This document shows, one piece after another, positions 56,482 through 64,000 of a DNA stretch of 64,000 nucleotides. A program made the position numbers and the translations under genes. Under the pieces are notes generated by a model. The model saw only the letters and a program-made list of their open reading frames with translations, ran no database searches and was not told where the DNA came from. This DNA is from Amborella trichopoda (lineage: Eukaryota > Streptophyta > Magnoliopsida > Amborellales > Amborellaceae). The stretch spans positions 2,840,658-2,904,657 of the forward strand of contig NW_006498233.1 of the NCBI RefSeq assembly GCF_000471905.2, written 5' to 3'. Numbering within the stretch: position 1 is the first letter of the stretch; each line of letters opens with the position of its first letter.

Positions 56482-57680
56482 AATTGGGCTCAAACATAGG
56501 TGTATGCCCAAAAACTACCTAAATTGATGATAATTACAATTTAATTGAATTAAAAGAATTTCTAAAATTGTGTACAGAAAGACTGTTTTGCCCTTCCCAA
56601 CAATATATGAAATTCTAAAATGGTCCATGCTGCTGCCTTAGAAATTGCGTTGTCTTCCATGGATGATTCGAGGTTACTCCGGCATCCATTTGGTTGAAAG
56701 ACGATTGCTGTCGGGCTCAGCATGATGATCGATTTGATACAACCTTCGAGCCATGGGTCTCGTTTTAGGGTACGATCAAGGGACTCAAAATTTGTATAGA
56801 TCTTAAATACTTTCGATCAATAGTTTGCTTGTTTCTTGATGTTTTTCTTTGATATCTTCATTGAGTTCCACTGAGCATGCTGTCACGATAATGTTACAAT
56901 GAACGCAACCCGATTTCATGTCCCGACGAAGATTTTGTCGTCTTGGGTTTTTGGTCGGAATCTTGAAATTCGACAGTCAACAATTTTGATGCCTTCATGT
57001 GTCGAATCCAACCGTTCATCTTACGTGATATTCGGATCATAGATAGCCTCAGACCTTACATACATAATACAATTGGTTTCACGTCAATCGAGTACGCGAG
57101 CGTCGTGATATGGGAGCGAGGGGTGCTGCTGCTGAATTTTCTACAATTATCTTCACAAATCATCAACTTCTCTCTAGTTTTTCTCCGTGCTCGGATATCG
57201 TTATGGATTGTGCCACATATCAAAATGCTTGTCTTGACAAGACGAACACGCCCACCAAAATTGAGCACCATCCGACTCAGAACAAGTGAAGTATGAGTCA
57301 TTGAAGTTGATGCTCAGTACCGTGCACATTAGCCTCCTTTAATGGAGATTGGTGCAGGGTGGCCGCACAGGAATAGCATGTGGCCTACCCCTTTTTAATG
57401 TTTCACCCATAACTTTTTCTTGGAGCGCCCGATTATGGGGTCCGTTTCAAGGTGCCAGAGGCTGATTTTTTTTAAATTGTTTCTTTGTCTGCACTGGTTT
57501 AGACATGTCGAATTGTGACGAAACTTAGCAGGTGTCCTTTTGAAGTGCTTAGGAAGCTTCTGACCCGTTCTGGGGCAATTCTGAGGCTATCCAAAATTTC
57601 ACTGTATTTTAAAGCTTTATTGATTGGCTTCTCTTTTATTCTGCATCAGGACCCAAGGTGCTAAAAAATATGTTCAAACA

Positions 57681-60142
57681 GATATCAACCCATATACCTG
57701 ATCTACAGCAAGGATACTAATTCAATATCTTTATCCTTTTTAGAGAACAGGTCCAAGCAGGTATTTAAGAGCACGAAATCAATCTCTTTTTCTTTTCCTC
57801 ACTCTATCTTAGTACTGCAATCAATGTTTGAGAAACTTATGGCAATGAGATGTCTCCTCGCATGGAGTGCCTATCTCAAGGAAAATATGCGAACCCCTTT
57901 TCTTGACTGCTTGCTAGTCGTTTACAATCCTTTCCAAGAGATAAACTTCAAATTCCTTTTGATAACCATCAAATATCATCTTTACATCTTCATCGTCGAT
58001 CTCTTGATGATGCTTATCCTTTTCTTAACCTTCACGCTAAATCCTCACTTCCGTCTTTATGTGAGTCGACCTCACATAGGTTTTGAATTCAAACTTGAAG
58101 CCTCACACGAATTTGAATCCGCGGGTAAATCTTTTGAGCCTAATCACAATCTTGAATCTATGCCTATCATGTGCGACCAACCATATACGCAGCCTGGAAT
58201 TCATGCTTTTCTCATGTGGCCAACCATCCATCTTTGAATTTTGAATGTGCAGTCTTGCGAGTCATTCTAGTTGTATAATGATAAAAACTAGAACAACGTC
58301 CTCTTTCATTGCTCGTTGGTTCATTTTTCTACTCATCCAGCTGAATATACACTTTCTCCATTTGTATTAAACATTTCTTTTAGTAGTAATAAGATATTGA
58401 ACCGAGGATCCAATGGTCCCAATTTCCTGAAAAATTCCTCACATTCACGAAGAAATTACAGTATTAGTAGTTCAATGTTATTCTATTTGGAACGCAAAAG
58501 ATATGGGGATTTTTAAAAGCTCCAAACGTCAAGCTCTACAGACAATGGGTTATCCCACCTCCGACTAATGCGAGACCTCAGGGAGAGGGTCACAATGAGT
58601 TGAACATGGTTTCTTGTGAGTCTCAAATTAATCCTGAAGGCATCGAGCTTCGAGGTGTCAGTTAAGGCATATCCGAACTGACAATGGATATGGACATGGG
58701 ATTAAGCCAGGTTCAAACATTTCTCAAGTCATATCATCCTTGGAAATTTATCCTTAGCATATACATCTTAGGGATTCACCTCAATATATCAATATATGAC
58801 GAACCTCCCCTTAACGTTCGTCAGTTAAAACCCCATTATTTCAACGTACGACGGATCTTTTAAAGAGTTGTATCACATCTCACCTAGAACTCCTCTAGTA
58901 TCAAGTGGAGAGACATTTATGTGTCAAGGAATATATGCATTCTGGGGTTCTGTCTCAAATAGAAATGTCTTCATTATCTTTTATCATAGACTGTAAGTTA
59001 TAATACAAATGCATAACTAACAGTAATTGTCAAGCCATATCTATTCCCCCATATATCACATGGATAGGTGCGCAGTGAGTCTTAGGAGTATATGTGTCCT
59101 AGGACATATCTCAAGATAAGATGGCTTCACCATTTTACGTCAACCTTGAATATGTTTAGCGGATGAGCTCTTGAAACTATCAATCATGAAAAATTTTAAG
59201 GACTAACTGACGAATCAAGATTCCTTTAGGCATATCAAGCTTCTCATATGATGGATCTTGAACATATAGTATATTTTGCATCACATGGGGCATTTCATTT
59301 TCAGTAATCCTCATACGAAGCTTAGCTGATATATCATTATCAAAATGTATCTGGTCCTTGTATGTAACTAAAAACACACGCAACATGTAGCAAGAGCCTA
59401 AATTGTGTACCAAACCTAGTTTCCAAAATTTTTCAACTATCATCAAAATTTTCCCTACATGTTCTTGTGAACTTTTCAAAAATCTTAATTTCTTTGCTTA
59501 AAAAGTAACCCAGAACTTTATATATGTTTCATAATCCTACCAATCTTCAAAAACCTTCTAAAATATTTTTAAAAACGAAGGAGTTTCATGGAGGCTTGGA
59601 TATCATGTTTCCTTCACCACCAAATCCTGGATCGCCATGCTGGCAAACCCTTAGGGGAAGAAAAAAAGACGAACCCATGGGTTCTCAAAAAACAAAAAAT
59701 CCGAACCTGTGGACTCCAAGAATTAGAATCGAAGGAGAAGAAAGAAGATCAATTTTCCAAGAATACATTCATTTCATACTTTTTCTAAATCAGAATCCCA
59801 TTCGATTGGAGAACCAGACCCTAAGAAAAATGTCTAAACTCGAAGATGACTACACTGACAACATCCCAAGTAGCATTGGGGTGTCTATAACAAGAAGTGT
59901 CTTTGGTTCAAATATAGAATGATTCTTATTGACTATCACTTATGATCCTGATTATCGAAGACCACTCGACCCCACTGACTAAAAGATAACAGTACTAGTT
60001 CAATGTCTTATGGATCAAAAGTATCCATCGGTGTAACACCTAGAATGATCTCTCAAAAAATGTTTGCTTCCTATAGTGTCTCATGCATCCACTTCTTTGT
60101 CATTCCCCTGGTGTTCCAGGTGAAAATCAAATAGGGCAACTG
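57681..60142. other. unassigned sequence right of element B
   Basis: AT-rich DNA with no recognised motif. The longest frames are 137 codons (57,824-58,237), 99 codons on the minus strand (59,180-59,479) and 132 codons (59,524-59,922). None shows a known domain or a copy elsewhere in the window. If B inserted in the LTR of element C, the first part should be LTR sequence of C; I could not show this. Confidence 0.3.
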
Positions 60143-62070
60143 TAGACACCCCCTTGAAATTCTTGATGTGGGAGTTCGTAAAAACCTCGATTCTAATTCC
60201 AAAAAAACCACATAAACCCTAGCAGATCATAGGCAACCTAAATTCAATATAATTGTACCAACCTACCCAAAACCTATCTCAAGCAATAGTAGGCCCTGAG
60301 AATTTTGTAGCAATCCAAAGACCGCCCTAATCAGACCTACAAATCAAAAGTAATAAGCCTAAGGAGTTTAAGGAGGGAAAATTCCCAAAATGCCCTTGCT
60401 TATGGACATGGGAGATGCACCTCATGCAACACGTGTCGAGCATGCGCCTAGGCCCGAGTGGGGAAGCCCGTTTGTCCCAAACTGGTCTGATTATGAAGAG
60501 AAAAAGAATAAACCCAATAAATCCAAATAAATTCGAAAAACTCATAAACAAATCCAAAAAGAAGAAAAAAAATCACTATTTCAAGCCTACAAATACAGCC
60601 TTCAAAACAAAGAAAAAGAAAAGAAATTCTCTAGACATCCTTAGAAAATAGAACACAATTTTCAAAATTTGGAAAATTAGCCAAAAATACCCGAAATTAG
60701 GAAAACGCCTTGGAAAATTTCTAAAGAAAATAAGAAATATCCCTCAAAAATCCCCGAATTCAAATTCTACCCTAGGAAATCCGACACCCTTTGGCCCATT
60801 TGGTTCTTTGAATTCATATTTCTAGGAAATATTTTTCTGCGAAAAGGCAAGGCCAATCGTGTGTGGTTCAATTAGAATTGACATTTTTGTTGCAATTTTG
60901 ATTTCCATGGGATTCTCGAATGCTCATTTTAAGCCTAAATGTTTTAAATCTCAATTCTACTAAAATATGTGGAATTAACATTTCATGAAAACGACCCATT
61001 TTGTTGCTGATGAACGAAAATATATTAAAAATTTTAGAGAGGGAAACTATATCAAATTTTTGAGAGAAAAAACATATTAAAATTTTAGATAGAGAAACCA
61101 TATCAAGACATTAAATTTTAGAGAGAGACACTATATCAAATTTTAGAGAGAGAAAGTATATGAATTTTTTTAAATAGAAAATACATGAAATTTTTTAGAG
61201 AGAGAAACTATCTCTAATTTATTAGAGAGAGCATCTTAAAATTTTAAAGAGAAAACCTATCTCAAATCTTAAGTTTTAGAGAGAGAAAGTACCTTAAAAT
61301 TCTATAAAGAGAAACTACATTAAATATTAGAGAGAGGAACTACTTAAAATTTTAAGAGAGAAATATCTCAAAACTTTTAGAGAGAGAAAATATCTCGAAT
61401 TTTAGGTTTTAAGTTTTAGAAAGGTAATATATTAAAATTTTAGAGATTAGAAACTAAATCAAACTTCAAATAGAGAAACAACCTGAAATTTTTATAGAGA
61501 GAATATATCTGAAATTTTAAGTTTTTGATAGAAAAAATATCTTAAAACTTTAGAGAAAAACTATATCAAACTTTCGATAGACAAAGTCCCTAACATTTTT
61601 TTAGAGAGAAACTATTTCACAGTTTTAGATAAAAAAACTATCTTAAATTTAAAGTTTTAGAGAGAGAAAATGTATTAAAATTTTAGAAAAAGAAACTACT
61701 TGAAATTTTTAAAAAGATAAACTAACTCAAAATTTAAGTCTTAGAGAGAGAAAGCATATTCACATTTTAAAGAGAGTAACTTTATCAAATTTTAGAATAA
61801 GAAAGTACCTAAAATTTCTTAGAGAGAGAAATTATCTGAAAGTATTTAGAATGAAATTATTTTAAATTTTAAGTTTTAGATAAAGATGGTACCTTCAATA
61901 TTTGAAGCGAGAAGCTACCTAAAATTCTTTATGAGAGAGAAACTATCTCAAAATTTTTATAGAGAAAAACTATCTTAAATTTTAAGTTTTATAGAAAGAA
62001 TCTAAAAATTTTAGAGATAAACTAAATAAAACTTTAGCGAAAGAAAGTATCTAAAATTTTAAGAGAGAAT
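60143..62070 (+). mobile_element. possible LTR start of another retroelement, including AT-rich repeat
   Basis: TGTAGACACCCCC at about 60,144 is a common start of plant LTRs. The following 700 bases are A-rich and lack coding motifs. No second copy or end is visible, so this is tentative. The right part is the degenerate array at 61,015-62,070. Confidence 0.25.
61015..62070 (+). repeat. degenerate AT-rich array, 'ttttagagagagaaactat' units
   Basis: More than thirty irregular units of roughly 28-35 bases with 'attttagagagagaaactatctcaaa' style sequence. The spacing is uneven, so it is closer to slippage-derived low-complexity DNA than a clean satellite. The array is cut exactly at the start of LTR G. 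Confidence 0.75.
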
Positions 62071-63571
62071 TGTTTAAAGACATTTTTTCAGCACCATGGG
62101 TCCCCGATACGTAATAAAATAAAGAAGCCGGTCAATAAATCCTGACAAACAGTGAAAATTTTAACAGTCTCATAATGGCCCCATAACTAGTCAAGATCTT
62201 CATAAAGACTCTAAAAATTTTCCTTCCAAGTTTTGTCATAGTCCGATATGACTAAAACAGTATAGATTGAGAAACAGTTTCGGCAGAATTAGTCTCTAAT
62301 ACCCTGAAATGGACCCCATAACTAGAACTATATTTTTAGTATGTTAAATAGCTGTGGGACATGTCCATTGGATTCGACATGGTTGAAAACCTCCAAGGGT
62401 CAAATTTCCCAGGAAGAAGTTATGGTTAAAAGAACAAAACAGGAGGAGTCGCACACTATTCCCATGCGGCCTCCCTGTAAGTAATCACCATTAATAGGAC
62501 AGTCACGAACAGTGACTTGTGATGCTCATATCTCACTATCAGTGACTTGTGATCATGTTTGTCTCGTCAAGATGAGCGTTTTGATATGTGGTAGGCCCCG
62601 TGACGATGCCTAAGCGCAGAGAAAAGTTAGAGAGAAGTTGATCCATGAAGAAAGTTGCAAGAAAATCAACCGCAACACACGTCAGTTGGGCTGTCAAATC
62701 ATGAAATTCATGAACCCGATCGATGTAAAACTACCTGCATCACATGCGTAATGTCCATGACTATCACTGGTCCGAACGCCGCGCATGATGAACGGTCGGA
62801 TTTCACACACGAAGCTTATGAAGTGACTGTAAATTTCAGAGACGGAATTCCAGATTCTGGCCAAGATTCCAAAATTGTAAAATCCTCGTCCGGACAAGAA
62901 ATCAGGCTATATTGTTACCACACGATCGTGACGGTATGCTCAGTGTGATTCAGTGAAAAAATCACAGAAAAACATCAAGAAACAAGCACACTATCGATAT
63001 GAAGTTTGCAAGATTCATCCAAATTTCAAGTCGCATGATCGTGGTTTAAAAACATGATCCATGGCTCGAAGTTGGTATCAAATCAATTGCCATGTCGAGC
63101 CCTAGAAGAAAACAATCATCTTTCGGACAAACGGGCACCAAAGAAACCCCGGATCATCCATGAAAGATCACGCACGTTCTATGATAGCAACAGGGACAGT
63201 TCTGGAATTTTCCTAATTGTTGGAAGGGCAAATCATTCATTTTGCACCCTATTTTCTTATTTTATTTAATTCAATTAAATCTTAGTTTTTAGTAATTAGG
63301 TTTAATTTTGATCTATCCACCCATGTTTGGGAAAGCTCTATATATATCACGTACTATCATTGTACATGGACCGAACTTTTGCTTAATAAAATCTTCATCT
63401 CTTCTTGTCGTTGGGTCAAGTTTTGAGAGAGACAAGAAGGAGAGAGAAATTTTTAGGTTGGTACCCATGAGCTTAAGAAAACAAGGAGATTGCAGGTCAA
63501 GGGAGGCGATTCCAAACCAGTTGAAGCAATTGGGGGGCTTTCTGTCGTGATCTAAGAGGGCGCCCGCGCGA
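62071..63571 (+). mobile_element. LTR of element G (Tat type), 3' end deleted
   Basis: It starts TGTTTAAAGACATTTTTTCAGC and follows A's 5' LTR through U3, a TATA box (63,339-63,347), AATAAA (63,385-63,390) and 'gggggctttctgtcgtgatctaagagg'. At about 63,571 it jumps to sequence equivalent to A 20,192, so about 335 bases with the LTR end, primer site and leader are missing. It has no hairpin array between the CT-rich part and the conserved block. Confidence 0.78.
63339..63347 (+). promoter_or_regulatory. LTR TATA box, element G
   Basis: TATATATAT follows 'gggaaagctc'. AATAAA follows at 63,385. The promoter block looks intact. Confidence 0.6.
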
Positions 63572-63619
63572 GCTTCTTAAGCCTCATTCCCTACACTCCT
63601 CTTGAGTCAGGACTCATAG

Positions 63620-64000
63620 TCCGGCTCTCAGGTTTTCTCCTGGGTTGGTGTGAGAAGGGACTTAAAGGTCCCTAACTCCCCACTTCTTAGCCCTTGTGGA
63701 CCCTCCACCAAGGCCCTTCACATTGGTGGCACACATGCCACCACACACGGCATGCACCCTGCTAATGGCAAGTCCTTTGCCGGTCATATTGCTGAGGTAC
63801 GTCGAAATGCTGCTCTATCCGCTCTCACGAAAGGCAAGCAGGTTGGCATCGCCCCTGAGGGTCGCTGCAAGGCCACCCCCCATACTCCTTCACTACCCCG
63901 AACCTCTATGCCTAGAGGCTCGACACACCAAGGGGGAGATCTTGGGGCCTCTACCTCTCGCACACACCTAATGGCTCGTGGTCCAACCACTCGAGCCACA
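63620..64000 (+). CDS. gag: gag N-terminus, element G (runs off window)
   Basis: One frame is open from the TAG at 63,617 to the end of the window, about 126 codons, and matches the gag N-termini of A and B: DLKVPNSPLLSPCGPSTKAL, MHPANGKSFAGHIAEVRRNA, LTKGKQVGIAPEGRCKATPH, then SMPRGSTHQGGDLGASTSRT. B and A are broken or shifted in this part; G is not. There is no ATG at the start of similarity, as in B, so the true start is unclear. Another, ATG-initiated frame in this stretch (63,696-63,971) is a shadow. The rest of the element is outside the window. Confidence 0.6.

Larger units (their letters stand above)
54459..57680 (-). mobile_element. 5' LTR of element B
   Basis: A 3.2-kb LTR, the fullest copy of the family in the window. 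It starts TGTTTGAACA at 57,680, with U3 to the TATA box (56,475-56,481), AATAAA at 56,419-56,424, a GA-rich stretch 56,125-56,340, the 57-bp hairpin array 55,380-56,000, and a conserved inner block 54,460-54,800. It ends next to the primer site with CCTAACTA. The bases beyond the start (GATAT) do not match GGGAT beyond the 3' LTR. Confidence 0.82.

Noticed and set aside
57824..58237. Host protein-coding gene of 137 codons
   Set aside because: No recognised domain, no splice or regulatory context, and AT-rich composition gives such frames by chance.
60784..61010. MITE with 'ggcccatttggtt' terminal repeats
   Set aside because: The other end is not a convincing inverted match and no target duplication is visible.

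Overview
This is a plant nuclear window made almost entirely of nested, decayed LTR retrotransposons. No intact host gene, tRNA, rRNA or CRISPR array is visible. Retroelement coding regions carry several stops and frameshifts each, which fits old heterochromatic or intergenic angiosperm DNA. The two lineages present are plant-specific: Tat/Ogre-type Ty3-gypsy elements with a second RNase H domain and a tRNA-Arg primer site, and a Tekay/Del-type chromovirus with a C-terminal chromodomain and a tRNA-iMet primer site. The species cannot be named from the sequence.

The core is a three-element nest covering about 13.75-57.68 kb. Element B (Tat type, minus strand) runs from its 5' LTR (54,459-57,680) through the primer site (54,436-54,455), gag (52,313-54,300), pol (38,560-42,137) and a repeat-rich 3' region (34,172-38,560), and ends with its 3' LTR (13,752-16,485). 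Element A (same superfamily, plus strand, 16,952-34,171) is inserted in B's 3' region next to a near-perfect 5-bp target duplication. Element E (Tekay-like chromovirus, minus strand, 42,138-52,312) is inserted in B's gag-pol. One deletion apparently removed the head of E's 5' LTR and about 2 kb of B. Removing A and E leaves B at about 16.5 kb, close to A's 17.2 kb.

Left of B is another minus-strand Tat-like element, C (about 8.6-13.75 kb), with a gag pseudogene, an upstream ORF1-like coding remnant, a 66-bp (22-codon) tandem array and a tRNA-Arg-type primer site. Further left are the 3' region and LTR of a plus-strand relative, H (2.2-6.8 kb), and a window-truncated minus-strand LTR (1-1,465). 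On the right, 57.7-62.07 kb is poorly identified DNA ending in a degenerate AT-rich array. A plus-strand relative, G, then begins at 62,071 and runs off the window with an open gag reading frame.

The most interesting signals concern structure rather than new genes. The 3' regions of H, A and B share small stem-loops whose paired arms change together between copies. The U5 regions of the A, B and H LTRs carry tandem arrays whose units contain hairpins of different primary sequence. There is coding-like antisense sequence just upstream of the 3' LTR, and A alone has a 60-codon duplication of the reverse-transcriptase catalytic region. All boundaries come from comparing copies by eye; no alignment or database search was run.
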